Of a DNA stretch of 64,000 nucleotides, positions 17,289 to 25,864 are shown one piece after another. A program made the position numbers and the translations under genes. This DNA comes from Parabacteroides chongii (GTDB lineage Bacteria; Bacteroidota; Bacteroidia; Bacteroidales; Tannerellaceae). Under the pieces are notes generated by a model that was not told the DNA's origin, did no database searches, and saw nothing but the letters and a program-made list of their open reading frames with translations. Where the stretch lies: the NCBI RefSeq assembly GCF_029581355.1, contig NZ_CP120849.1, forward strand, positions 2,698,501 through 2,762,500, given 5' to 3'. Each line of letters opens with the position of its first letter. Position 1 is the stretch's first letter.

Positions 17289-18263
17289 TTAAGATTGGCG
17301 GTACATTAAACGGTTACTTACATCTGTCAGAATGGTCAATTTCTCCGGAGCTACACTTAGTTTGGATAGATGATCCATTGCCTTATCATAATATCCCTGC
17401 ATTTTAGCCGTCGTGATCTCTTTCAGATGTAATTCATTATATATGTTAGTGAATACTTCTATTTTCTCTGTGGGGATAAATTGGGTTTTATCGATCCAGC
17501 TTGTAAGGATTGCTTTTTGTTCCGGTGAAGCCAGTTCGAATGCGTGTATCAATAAGAATGTTTTTTTGTTGCAGGTGATGTCACCTCCTATGTTTTTACC
17601 GAATGTAGCGGTATCTCCGTAAACGTCCAGCAAGTCATCCTGTAGCTGGAATGCCAGTCCGATGTTTATACCGAAATCGTACAGGTTGTCGGTATCTTCT
17701 TGGGATGCGCCACCTATGATTGCTCCGATTTTCAGGCTGCAAGCGAGTAAGACGGCTGTTTTCAACCGGATCATTTCAATGTATTCGGGTTCGGTTACGT
17801 CTGTCCGCAATTCAAATTCCATGTCATATTGCTGTCCTCCGCATATTTCAAGGGCAGTATCGGTGAACAGGTCGAATACCTCTTTCAGGCAATCCGGCTC
17901 TGTTTTTCCTATTAACTGGTAAGCTGCGATCAGCATGGCATCTCCGGAAAGGATCGCCGTATTATCGTTCCATACTTTATGAACGGTCGGTTTGTTTCTT
18001 CTTTTGTCGGCCTTATCCATGAGGTCGTCGTGAAGCAATGTGAAGTTATGGAACACTTCAATACCCAATGCCGGGTTGATGACATTGTCTATATTTTCTT
18101 TGTACAGGTTGCAGGCCATTAAAGCGAGTGCCGGACGGATCCTTTTTCCTCCCAACGATAGAATATATTCAATCGGGTCGTATAAACTTTTAGGGGGATA
18201 GTCAAAACTCAGTTGGGATATTTCTCTTTCTACTTTTTGAAGGATCTCGTTGAAGGATAACAT
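17289..18263 (-). CDS. Polyprenyl (trans-isoprenyl) diphosphate synthase
   Basis: A 324-residue enzyme that extends allylic diphosphates with isopentenyl diphosphate. Both aspartate-rich motifs are present: LLHDDLMDKADKRR (first DDxxD) and LQDDLLDVYGD (second). GGKRIRPAL near residue 33 marks the IPP site. It probably supplies the menaquinone side chain or another long isoprenoid, but chain length cannot be read here. It sits between tonB and tatD. ispH, from the precursor pathway, lies 3 kb away in the other direction. Confidence 0.93.
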   Translation of the reverse strand: MLSFNEILQKVEREISQLSFDYPPKSLYDPIEYILSLGGKRIRPALALMACNLYKENIDNVINPALGIEVFHNFTLLHDDLMDKADKRRNKPTVHKVWNDNTAILSGDAMLIAAYQLIGKTEPDCLKEVFDLFTDTALEICGGQQYDMEFELRTDVTEPEYIEMIRLKTAVLLACSLKIGAIIGGASQEDTDNLYDFGINIGLAFQLQDDLLDVYGDTATFGKNIGGDITCNKKTFLLIHAFELASPEQKAILTSWIDKTQFIPTEKIEVFTNIYNELHLKEITTAKMQGYYDKAMDHLSKLSVAPEKLTILTDVSNRLMYRQS

Positions 18264-18293
18264 ATAAATATTGAATTAGGGATAAGACGAAAT

Positions 18294-18326
18294 AAAAAAG
18301 GCTGCAAATCTACAGCAGCCTTTTTT
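18294..18326 (-). terminator. Terminator after tonB
   Basis: A 12-bp stem (18294-18305 with 18315-18326) with a 9-nt loop and a minus-strand T run directly after the tonB stop codon. Confidence 0.85.
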
Positions 18327-18345
18327 AGTATGTTTAAAAAGATAA

Positions 18346-19035
18346 TTATTGCAATCTGAAAGTAACAGGTACGGTATATTTTACACGTACTGGTTTACCT
18401 CTCTGCTTACCAGGAGACCATTTCGGCATGGTGTTGATCACACGGAGAGCTTCTTTATCCAAAGAAGGGTCTACACCACGGATCACTTCTGCGTCAACGA
18501 TTGAACCGTCTTTGTTAACAACGAATGAACAAGTAACACGACCTTGGATACCGTTTTCCTGTGCAATAACCGGATATTTGATGGATTTAGCAAGGAACTG
18601 CAATAAAGCACCCTGTCCACCCGGAAATTCCGGCATTGTTTCTACAACGGTAAAGATCTGTTGAGCAGATTCTTCTTCTTCTTCAACGACTGCCGGTGCT
18701 ACATAGGCTTCTACCTGTGCAGAACTCTGGTCGTCCTCAGATGAGATGATATCTACCTGGTCCAGTTCCACGTCATCGTCCACGATGTTCAGCTGCTCTA
18801 CAGTAGCTGGCGCTGGGGGAGGAGGTGGAGGAGGAGGCGTGTCCTCCGGTCTTGTAATTTCAATTTCTTCTTCAGCGATGATATCAGCCACGCCTTCGCT
18901 TTTGACGATCTGGACATCACGGGTTCCCCATTCGAACCCAACGAACAAAACGGCCAACCCAACAACCATACCCATCAGGATACCGAGTGTTTTGCCCTTT
19001 TCCAAGTCCGCTTTCGGTGATTTCTTAACTTCCAT
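18346..19035 (-). CDS. tonB: TonB family energy transducer
   Basis: A 229-residue protein. One membrane helix (about 17-37, GILMGMVVGLAVLFVGFEWG) anchors it in the inner membrane. A proline-rich stretch (TPPPPPPPPAPAT near residue 65) and an acidic linker span the periplasm. The C-terminal TonB domain has MPEFPGGQGALLQFLAKSIKYP and GRVTCSFVVNKDGSIVDAEVIRGVDPSLDKEALRVI, typical of Bacteroidetes TonB. It passes energy from ExbB/ExbD, encoded 2 kb further on, to SusC-like transporters. It has its own promoter-like box and terminator, so it is a separate unit. Confidence 0.95.
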   Translation of the reverse strand: MEVKKSPKADLEKGKTLGILMGMVVGLAVLFVGFEWGTRDVQIVKSEGVADIIAEEEIEITRPEDTPPPPPPPPAPATVEQLNIVDDDVELDQVDIISSEDDQSSAQVEAYVAPAVVEEEEESAQQIFTVVETMPEFPGGQGALLQFLAKSIKYPVIAQENGIQGRVTCSFVVNKDGSIVDAEVIRGVDPSLDKEALRVINTMPKWSPGKQRGKPVRVKYTVPVTFRLQ

Positions 19036-19073
19036 ACTTCTATAATTGTTTAAAGATGTGTTTTCCTTTGCTG

Positions 19074-19081
19074 CAAAAATA
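19074..19081 (-). promoter_or_regulatory. Candidate -7 box of tonB
   Basis: Minus-strand TATTTTTG fits TAnnTTTG, 39 nt before the tonB ATG. The upstream -33 position is only weakly matched (CTTG at 19099-19102). Confidence 0.5.
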
Positions 19082-19226
19082 CAAATTATTTTATATCACA
19101 AGGTAAAAAGGCGAAAATACTTCTATATTTTCACTTTTTTTTGAACCAAAATAAAAATAACGGTGTTTATATACCTTTTTTCGGTTTTTTCCGTTTCTCT
19201 TTATGGAATATGTTATAACTGCATTT

Positions 19227-19234
19227 TATCTTTG
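19227..19234 (+). promoter_or_regulatory. Candidate -7 box of porQ
   Basis: TATCTTTG fits TAnnTTTG and lies 23 nt before the porQ ATG. The -33 box is not obvious. Confidence 0.5.
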
Positions 19235-19256
19235 TACGCATTTTGTTTAAGAAAAT

Positions 19257-20258
19257 ATGAGACATACATTAATTATATTGCTCTTTTCATTCGTTTTACA
19301 ATCGGTCGCGGCACAATCCGGAGATCAGGTATTTGAATTTTTAACTTTACCTTCTTCTGCCCGGGCGAATGCCTTGGGAGGACATACCGTATCACTGGTA
19401 GAACGGGATCCGTCCCTTATCTTTCACAATCCGGCTCTGCTCGGCGGAGAAATGGACGGAATGATCAATCTGGATTATATGAATTATATAGCGGATGTCA
19501 ATGTGGGGAGCGCTTTGTTTACGAAAGCTTTCCGCGAACGTGGTGCCTGGGGAGCGGGGGTGCATTATTTCCATAACGGGAAATTCAAGGGAATGGATGA
19601 ACACAACCGGCCTACCGGCGATTTTACAGCAAACGATATCGCTCTGAATGGATTCTTTTCATACGACCTGTCCGAACGTTGGCGAGGTGGGGTTTCCATG
19701 AAGTTCCTGTATTCAAACTATGACATCTACACATCATTGGGACTCTGTTTTGATGCCGGATTAAGTTATTATAATTCGGAAAAGGAGTTTTCTTTCGGTG
19801 TTGTTCTGAAAAATATCGGAGCCCAGTTGAAGCCTTATTACGAAGATCGTCAGAAAATGCCGTGGGACATTCAGATGGGTATTACCAAAAAGATGAATCA
19901 TGCCCCTCTGCGGCTGTCCCTGACAGCCATGTATCTGAACCGGTGGAAATTCGATTATATAGATAATGCCGATCCTGATTACAAAGGCGATAATTTTGCG
20001 AAAGCATTGTTTAAACACCTGGTGATCGGTATCGATTATATCCCCAGTGAAAACTTTTGGATCGGTGTCGGTTTCAATCCGAAAACGAAGATGGACATGA
20101 AACTGCAGGGAGGCGGAAACGGTCTGTCCGGATTTTCAGCAGGAGCCGGTGTGAAGATAAAAATGTTTGATGTCGGTGTCTCATTTGCTAAATACCATCC
20201 GTCAGCTATGTCGATGATGGTAAGCGTTTCGACAACACTCGCCGATTTTAAACCTTAG
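19257..20258 (+). CDS. porQ: Type IX secretion system protein PorQ
   Basis: A 333-residue outer-membrane barrel protein with a signal peptide (residues 1-19, ending VAAQS). The start of the mature chain, FEFLTLPSSARANALGGHTVSL and DPSLIFHNPALLG, is the PorQ/PorV-type (FadL-like) pattern. The rest alternates beta strands and ends in VSVSTTLADF. PorQ belongs to the type IX apparatus that exports C-terminal-domain cargo across the outer membrane. It is followed by cmk and ispH, a gene neighbourhood I recall for porQ in Bacteroidetes. Cargo candidates in the window are at 39351 and 46039. Confidence 0.88.
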   Translation: MRHTLIILLFSFVLQSVAAQSGDQVFEFLTLPSSARANALGGHTVSLVERDPSLIFHNPALLGGEMDGMINLDYMNYIADVNVGSALFTKAFRERGAWGAGVHYFHNGKFKGMDEHNRPTGDFTANDIALNGFFSYDLSERWRGGVSMKFLYSNYDIYTSLGLCFDAGLSYYNSEKEFSFGVVLKNIGAQLKPYYEDRQKMPWDIQMGITKKMNHAPLRLSLTAMYLNRWKFDYIDNADPDYKGDNFAKALFKHLVIGIDYIPSENFWIGVGFNPKTKMDMKLQGGGNGLSGFSAGAGVKIKMFDVGVSFAKYHPSAMSMMVSVSTTLADFKP

Positions 20259-20280
20259 GAAATATAAATAAAATGTAAGC

Positions 20281-20970
20281 ATGAAAAAGATAGTAATTGC
20301 GATAGATGGTGTTTCTTCTACAGGGAAAAGTACCATGGCAAAAGATTTGGCGAAAGAAATAGGTTATACTTATATCGATACCGGTGCCATGTACCGTGCC
20401 GTAACCTTGTATTGCATCCAGCATAATTTGTTCAAAGGCGATCAGATCGATGAAGAGAAGCTTCAGGCATTGATGGATGATATCCATATTTCTCTCCGTT
20501 TTAATCCGGAGACCGGTCGTCCGGATACTTATCTGAACGGCGTGAAGGTTGAAAAGGAAATCCGGGGAATGGAAGTCGCCAAATGGGTAAGTCCGGTAGC
20601 CACTCTCGGGTTTGTTCGTCGTGCACTGGTTGCCATGCAGCAGGAAATGGGGAAAGAAAAAGGGATTATCATGGATGGCCGGGATATCGGTACGGTAGTC
20701 TTTCCGGATGCCGAACTGAAGATTTACGTAACGGCCAGTCCGGAAGTACGTGCGCAACGCCGTTTGGATGAACTGAAGGCGAAAGGCGAAGCGGCTTCTT
20801 TTGAAGAAGTGCTCGATAATGTCAAGACACGTGACCATATCGATTCTACCCGCAAGGAAAGTCCGTTGCGCCAGGCGGATGATGCCGTTGTGCTGGATAA
20901 CTCGCACATGACTATCGCTGAACAAAAAGCATGGCTTCTTGTTCAATATAATAAAGCTGCTGCCGAATAA
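20281..20970 (+). CDS. cmk: Cytidylate kinase
   Basis: A 229-residue P-loop kinase that phosphorylates CMP and dCMP. The Walker A motif [16 protein letters not shown] is at residues 8-23, followed by [14 protein letters not shown], the family's NMP-binding motif, and [23 protein letters not shown]. The length matches Cmk. It starts 22 nt after porQ and is followed 28 nt later by ispH, so the three probably form one operon. Confidence 0.95.
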   Translation: MKKIVIAIDGVSSTGKSTMAKDLAKEIGYTYIDTGAMYRAVTLYCIQHNLFKGDQIDEEKLQALMDDIHISLRFNPETGRPDTYLNGVKVEKEIRGMEVAKWVSPVATLGFVRRALVAMQQEMGKEKGIIMDGRDIGTVVFPDAELKIYVTASPEVRAQRRLDELKAKGEAASFEEVLDNVKTRDHIDSTRKESPLRQADDAVVLDNSHMTIAEQKAWLLVQYNKAAAE

Positions 20971-20998
20971 CAGGGCAGAGATCAATTAGTTTTTAGGA

Positions 20999-21871
20999 AT
21001 GATTGAAGTCGAAATAGATAAAGGTTCCGGATTCTGTTTTGGAGTTGTCACAGCCATCGAAAGTGCCGAACGTGAGTTGGACAATACGGATATATTGTAT
21101 TGCTTGGGTGACATTGTGCACAACAGTCTGGAAGTGGAACGTCTTCAGGTACAGGGATTGCGTACCATCGATCATGAAGAATTTTCCACACTGAAAGGAA
21201 AGAAAGTCCTGCTCCGTGCACACGGCGAACCTCCCTCTACCTACGAGATTGCCAAACAGAATGACATAACGATTGTCGATGCAACCTGTCCGGTTGTACT
21301 CCAGTTACAGAAGAGGATACATAAATGCTATCAGGAAACGCGTGAACATCATACGCAGTTGGTGATATACGGTAAAAAAGGACATGCAGAAGTGAACGGT
21401 CTGGTCGGACAGACGGAAGGGACCGCCATCGTGATCGAGAAGACGGAAGACTTGGACCGTCTGGATTTCGGACGTGATATCTGCCTCTTTTCCCAGACAA
21501 CGAAATCGTTGGACGGATTCCGTAAGATCGTGGAAGAGATACAGAAGCGGAAAGCGGAAGACACCCGCTTTGAATATTACGACACGATCTGTCGTCAGGT
21601 AGCCAATCGTTTGCCGAATATAAAAGCCTTTGCATCCAGCCATGACTGGGTTTATTTTGTAGCGGGCAAAAAGAGTTCGAACGGAAAGATGCTGCTGGAA
21701 GAATGCCGGAAAGCGAATCCCAATACCATTTTCATTTCAGAGGTGAAAGAGATCACCGAACCGCTTCCCGCCGGTGTCCGCCGTGTAGGGGTTTGCGGGG
21801 CTACGTCCACTCCGAAATGGCTGATGGAAGAGGTCGCAGTCCGTATCCGGGAGTTGAATGCAGACCGTTGA
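20999..21871 (+). CDS. ispH: 4-hydroxy-3-methylbut-2-enyl diphosphate reductase
   Basis: A 290-residue iron-sulfur enzyme that converts HMBPP to IPP and DMAPP in the last step of the methylerythritol phosphate pathway. The three cluster cysteines are visible: Cys13 in GFCFGV, Cys97 in DATCPVV and Cys198 in DTICRQVANR. RAHGEPP and GKKGHAEVNG hold the substrate-binding histidines. It follows cmk after 28 nt. The ATG at 20999 gives the standard N-terminus. Confidence 0.96.
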   Translation: MIEVEIDKGSGFCFGVVTAIESAERELDNTDILYCLGDIVHNSLEVERLQVQGLRTIDHEEFSTLKGKKVLLRAHGEPPSTYEIAKQNDITIVDATCPVVLQLQKRIHKCYQETREHHTQLVIYGKKGHAEVNGLVGQTEGTAIVIEKTEDLDRLDFGRDICLFSQTTKSLDGFRKIVEEIQKRKAEDTRFEYYDTICRQVANRLPNIKAFASSHDWVYFVAGKKSSNGKMLLEECRKANPNTIFISEVKEITEPLPAGVRRVGVCGATSTPKWLMEEVAVRIRELNADR

Positions 21872-21932
21872 TCAAACGGTTAAGATTTCATGAAGTTTAA
21901 GTGAAAATGGAAGATTGTTGGCAAATAATTAC

Positions 21933-21940
21933 TATTTTTG
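21933..21940 (+). promoter_or_regulatory. Candidate -7 box of pfkA
   Basis: TATTTTTG fits TAnnTTTG, 28 nt before the pfkA ATG. It suggests pfkA has its own promoter rather than relying on ispH read-through. Confidence 0.5.
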
Positions 21941-21967
21941 CCACGAATAATTTAAAATAAAGACGGT

Positions 21968-22948
21968 ATGTCTACAATTAAATGTATTGGTATTTTAACG
22001 TCCGGAGGTGATGCTCCCGGGATGAACGCTGCCATCCGTGCAGTGACGCGTTCCGCTATTTATAACGGGATGAGAGTAAAAGGTATTTTCCGAGGATACA
22101 GAGGATTGATTACAGGTGAGATTGAGGAGTTCAAGACACAAAATGTAAGTAACATCATCCAGCGTGGCGGAACAATATTGAAAACGGCCCGTTGTATGGA
22201 GTTCAAAACTCCCGAAGGCCGTAAGCAGGCATATGACAAGTTAATGGAGGAAGGTATTGATGCGTTGATCGCCATCGGTGGTGACGGGACATTGACCGGT
22301 GCACGTATTTTTGCACAGGAATTTAATTATCCGATCGTCGGAGTTCCGGGTACAATCGATAATGACCTGTATGGTACAGATATAACGATCGGCTATGATA
22401 CTGCATTGAATACAATCATGGAGTGCGTGGATAAGATCCGCGACACTGCCACTTCTCACGATCGTCTTTTCTTTATCGAAGTGATGGGACGCGATGCCGG
22501 TTTCCTGGCATTGAACGGTGCGATCGCTTCCGGTGCGGAAGCTGCCATTATTCCGGAAATATCCATGGAGAAAGACCAGTTGGCTGAAATGATCGAGAAC
22601 GGTTTCCGTAAATCAAAGAACAGTAGTATCGTATTGGTTGCAGAAAGTGAAGTAACAGGTGGAGCAATGGGAGTTGCCGAACGTGTGAAAACTGAATACC
22701 CTCAATTCGATGTACGTGTGTCTATCCTGGGGCACTTGCAGCGTGGTGGTTCTCCTACGGCTCAGGATCGTATCCTGGCAACCCGTATGGGCGTTGGTGC
22801 GGTCGATGCTTTGCTGGATGACCAGCGTAATGTGATGATGGGGATACAGAATGACCAGATTGTATATGTTCCGTTCTCAAAAGCTATTAAGAATGACAAA
22901 CCGATCAACCGTGATTTGCTGAATACACTGCGTGTGTCTTCTATCTGA
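21968..22948 (+). CDS. pfkA: ATP-dependent 6-phosphofructokinase
   Basis: A 326-residue glycolytic enzyme phosphorylating fructose 6-phosphate. The motifs [59 protein letters not shown] and [15 protein letters not shown] are all present. GGDGT is the form seen in ATP-dependent enzymes; pyrophosphate-dependent forms usually have GGDDS. The length is typical. A strong terminator follows. Confidence 0.96.
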   Translation: MSTIKCIGILTSGGDAPGMNAAIRAVTRSAIYNGMRVKGIFRGYRGLITGEIEEFKTQNVSNIIQRGGTILKTARCMEFKTPEGRKQAYDKLMEEGIDALIAIGGDGTLTGARIFAQEFNYPIVGVPGTIDNDLYGTDITIGYDTALNTIMECVDKIRDTATSHDRLFFIEVMGRDAGFLALNGAIASGAEAAIIPEISMEKDQLAEMIENGFRKSKNSSIVLVAESEVTGGAMGVAERVKTEYPQFDVRVSILGHLQRGGSPTAQDRILATRMGVGAVDALLDDQRNVMMGIQNDQIVYVPFSKAIKNDKPINRDLLNTLRVSSI

Positions 22949-22958
22949 TCCGGTACTG

Positions 22959-23014
22959 AAGATAAAAAGAAAGCCCGTCGAATCAAACGATTCGACGGGC
23001 TTTCTTTTTATCTT
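22959..23014. terminator. Bidirectional terminator with 26-bp perfect stem
   Basis: 22959-22984 pairs without mismatch with 22989-23014 around an AAAC loop; T-rich flanks occur on both strands. It separates the convergent pfkA and meaB genes. Confidence 0.92.
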
Positions 23015-23019
23015 TTGCG

Positions 23020-24117
23020 TTATTTCTTCGATAAGTTTTCGAGGAACAGATCCATCATCCTCTTGGCGGCAACGAATGAGCTGATTTCGTTGTTCAGCAC
23101 CTGCTGCTCTGTATGGAGCAGCATGCTTTCAACTGCCGGATTATGATAGAATGTTTCCCGCAATGTATCGTTGATACTTTCATACATCCAGTACTTAGCC
23201 TGTTCATTCCGTTTGAAATTGAAATAACCGTTCTTTTTCGTGAACTCCATATATTCACCGACCATGTCCCAGATTTCCTTGATACCCAGGTTGTAGTAAC
23301 CCGAATAGGTCAGCACTTTAGGAAACCATCCCGAATCTGCGGGTGGGAAGAGATGCAAGGCATTTCTGAACTGGGCAGCAGCCAATTTTGCTTTTTCGAC
23401 ATTATCCCCATCGGCCTTGTTGATAATAATACCGTCTGCCATTTCCATGATACCTCGCTTGATGCCTTGCAGTTCGTCGCCTGTTCCGGCCAGCTGGATA
23501 AGCAGGAAGAAATCGACCATGGAATGAACGGCCGTTTCGCTTTGTCCGACACCCACTGTTTCAACGAATACGGTATCGAAACCGGCTGCTTCACACAAGA
23601 CGATCGTTTCGCGGGTCTTACGTGCCACGCCACCCAATGATCCAGCGGATGGGGAAGGGCGGATAAATGCATTCTTCTCGCGCGACAAAGCCTCCATGCG
23701 GGTCTTGTCTCCCAGAATACTTCCTTTGGAACGTTCGCTGCTCGGGTCGATAGCCAGTACCGCCAGCTTGCGCCCTTCCTTGATCAGATGCATGCCGAAA
23801 GCATCTATAGAGGTGCTTTTCCCGGCTCCGGGAACGCCGGTAATGCCGATGCGGACTGATTTACCGGCATGAGGAAGACATTTTTCGATGATTTCCTGTG
23901 CCAGCTGCTGATGTTCGTATTTTGCACTCTCGACCAGCGTAACTGCCTGGCTGAGGATGGTTATATTTCCTTTCAGTATCCCTTCGACAAACTCGGAAGG
24001 GGTATATTCTTTGCGTTGAAGTCTCTTTTTGAGGTAGGGGTTTACAGTCGGTACGTCGGCTACTCCCTTGTTTACCTTTAATCCTCTGTAAAGATCGTCG
24101 TTTTCGGGATGTTCCAT
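23020..24117 (-). CDS. meaB: Methylmalonyl-CoA mutase-associated GTPase MeaB
   Basis: A 365-residue G3E-family GTPase that protects and loads cobalamin-dependent methylmalonyl-CoA mutase, part of the succinate-propionate route common in Bacteroidales. The Walker A motif GITGVPGAGKSTSIDAFG lies near residue 90. LAVLAIDPSSERSKGSILGDKTRM, FVETVGVGQSE, GDELQGIKRGIMEMADG and INKADGDN are all family signatures. The mutase genes themselves are not in the window. Confidence 0.95.
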   Translation of the reverse strand: MEHPENDDLYRGLKVNKGVADVPTVNPYLKKRLQRKEYTPSEFVEGILKGNITILSQAVTLVESAKYEHQQLAQEIIEKCLPHAGKSVRIGITGVPGAGKSTSIDAFGMHLIKEGRKLAVLAIDPSSERSKGSILGDKTRMEALSREKNAFIRPSPSAGSLGGVARKTRETIVLCEAAGFDTVFVETVGVGQSETAVHSMVDFFLLIQLAGTGDELQGIKRGIMEMADGIIINKADGDNVEKAKLAAAQFRNALHLFPPADSGWFPKVLTYSGYYNLGIKEIWDMVGEYMEFTKKNGYFNFKRNEQAKYWMYESINDTLRETFYHNPAVESMLLHTEQQVLNNEISSFVAAKRMMDLFLENLSKK

Positions 24118-24134
24118 AATTTAATTGATAATTG

Positions 24135-24180
24135 ACAATTGACAATTAAGGGGCAACAACAATATTTCATTGTCAATTGT
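24135..24180. repeat. Inverted ACAATTGACAAT repeat
   Basis: ACAATTGACAAT (24135-24146) is the exact reverse complement of ATTGTCAATTGT (24169-24180). The same 12-mer recurs at 32274-32285 between folA and thyA. Such AATTGTC-rich intergenic repeats are common in Bacteroidales genomes; their role is unknown. Confidence 0.6.
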
Positions 24181-24189
24181 CCATTGATT

Positions 24190-25302
24190 TTACTTTTCTG
24201 CTGTTACCTTTATGAGGCGAACAGGACCGTTCGGGTCGTTACATACAATATTTACCAGTGCTTCCAGCTTCGTCTTTATTTCTCTCGGACGAACTGATAT
24301 TTTGAATATAGCCGTTGTTCCCGGCTTCAATTCTTTTTTCCCTCCTGAAATATCGATCCGTTCATCATCGCAGGTGAAACTGTGTATGATAAGCGGTGAC
24401 TTTCCGGTGTTGGTCACCTCTACAGTGCCGGTTACTTTCCCTCCGATCAACGGTATAAAGCTTCCTTTCTCCGGCAGCTTGCCGAAGTCGAGCAATGTTC
24501 CTGACAACTGGGCTACCGGGGCCTGCGCCTTATCAGCAGCAGTCAGTTTGCCGAAGTTATCGATGATATTGGCGGCTACGTGTACCTTTCCGGTTACTTC
24601 TTTTTGACCGATACTTTCGATCGTCAAAGGTATTTCTGTCGTAACCCTACCTTTTCTTTTTGCCGCTTTCGCGTCCAGCAACAAAGTGATTTCACCTACT
24701 TCGTCCGGAGCCAGTTGGGTCGGGCGCACTTCTACGGTCAGGTAGTGAGGCACTTTACCCTGGTGTATCGTCAGCGTTGTCTTTCCTTCATTTTTGACAC
24801 TGATCTTTTCTCCCAGTGTATCGTCGGGGCGGACACTGCTGTACAGCACCGTTTTAGTCTGCATTTTCAGGTCACCTATCGAGTAGGGGAAAATCTGAAG
24901 CGGTATAAGCGGTTTCGGTGTTACGTTTCCTTTGATAGCCAGCGTATAGCTGCCTTTTTTACCATTGCTGAATATTGAGATCGTTTTGTAGAACGGGCCA
25001 GGACGTCCTTTGGGATTATAGGTCACTTTTACGTTTCCGGTCTTTCCCGGGGCGATAGGTTCTTTTGTCCATTCCGGTTGCGTGCAGCCACAAGAAGCAG
25101 TGATACGAGTGATGACCAGCGGACCGTCTCCCGTATTTTTAATAACAAAAGTATGACTGGCCAATCCATCCGCTTCGGCGATAGTACCGAAGTTATAGGT
25201 CAGTTCGTCTGCACTTATCTGAGCTCCGTTCTGTGCCGCTATATTAGCTGTTATCAGGAATAGGCAGCATAGAATAAAGCCCAGTCTTTTCATATTCAGC
25301 AT
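24190..25302 (-). CDS. DUF1573 domain protein, two or three domains
   Basis: A 370-residue secreted protein with an N-terminal signal peptide (the hydrophobic core GFILCCLFLITANIAA; the start may be the Met at position 4). The first domain is a DUF1573 Ig-like beta domain with the hallmark VITRITASCGCTQPEWTKEPIAPGKTGNVKVTY. The C-terminal part repeats the theme less exactly (TGTVEVTNTGKSPLIIHSF). DUF1573 proteins are common in Bacteroidales, with no settled function. It is 29 nt downstream of a one-domain paralogue on the same strand. Confidence 0.88.
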   Translation of the reverse strand: MLNMKRLGFILCCLFLITANIAAQNGAQISADELTYNFGTIAEADGLASHTFVIKNTGDGPLVITRITASCGCTQPEWTKEPIAPGKTGNVKVTYNPKGRPGPFYKTISIFSNGKKGSYTLAIKGNVTPKPLIPLQIFPYSIGDLKMQTKTVLYSSVRPDDTLGEKISVKNEGKTTLTIHQGKVPHYLTVEVRPTQLAPDEVGEITLLLDAKAAKRKGRVTTEIPLTIESIGQKEVTGKVHVAANIIDNFGKLTAADKAQAPVAQLSGTLLDFGKLPEKGSFIPLIGGKVTGTVEVTNTGKSPLIIHSFTCDDERIDISGGKKELKPGTTAIFKISVRPREIKTKLEALVNIVCNDPNGPVRLIKVTAEK

Positions 25303-25331
25303 TCTTTGTTTTTAGTTTAGCTTGTTGTAAA

Positions 25332-25709
25332 TTAAATTACCTCTCCCCGTATGGTCAGGATGTAACTTCCGGTTTTACCGTTGCTGTAAACTGAAATTGT
25401 TTTGGAGAACGGTCCGGGACGTCCTTTCGGATCGTATGTTATTTTAATATCTCCGGTCTGACCGGGAGCGATCGGTTCTTTTGTCCATTCGGGGGTTGTA
25501 CATCCGCAGGAAGCAATTACGCGAGTGATTACCAGCGGAGCTTCGCCTGTATTTTTAACTACAAATGTAGTAGATACTTTTCCATCGGCTTCTTTAATTT
25601 GTGCAAAGTCGTGAGAAGTTTGTTCTGCAGAAATAACTGCTTTTTTCTGAGCAGAAGCTATTCCTGTAGCAAGCAGGATTGCCATAAAAATAAAAATAAT
25701 CTGTTTCAT
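25332..25709 (-). CDS. DUF1573 domain protein, single domain
   Basis: A 125-residue secreted protein: a signal peptide (FIFMAILLATGIASA) plus one DUF1573 domain with VITRVIASCGCTTPEWTKEPIAPGQTGDIKITYDPKGRPGPF. This domain is nearly identical to the first domain of the 370-residue neighbour, so the pair arose by duplication. The paired cysteines of CGC are kept. The role is unknown. Confidence 0.88.
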   Translation of the reverse strand: MKQIIFIFMAILLATGIASAQKKAVISAEQTSHDFAQIKEADGKVSTTFVVKNTGEAPLVITRVIASCGCTTPEWTKEPIAPGQTGDIKITYDPKGRPGPFSKTISVYSNGKTGSYILTIRGEVI

Positions 25710-25740
25710 TTTACTTTTTATTTAGCTATTGTTTATTTTA

Positions 25741-25748
25741 CAAAGATA
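25741..25748 (-). promoter_or_regulatory. Candidate -7 box of the DUF1573 pair
   Basis: Minus-strand TATCTTTG fits TAnnTTTG, 32 nt before the single-domain gene's ATG. Confidence 0.5.
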
Positions 25749-25761
25749 GAGATTTAGAATT

Positions 25762-25859
25762 GAAAATCGGGAATTGAAGGTCGAAATTTACAATCGGTGG
25801 ATAGACTGTTTGTTTGTCAATCATGATATTCAATCTCTCATTTTTAATCCCCGACTTTC
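25762..25859. repeat. Imperfect inverted repeat after the macroglobulin gene
   Basis: GAAAATCGGGAATT (25762-25775) matches the reverse complement of AATCCCCGACTTTC (25846-25859) at 12 of 14 positions. It lies in the 155-bp gap after the macroglobulin gene's stop and could fold as a long hairpin in its 3' end. Confidence 0.4.
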
Positions 25860-25864
25860 TATGT

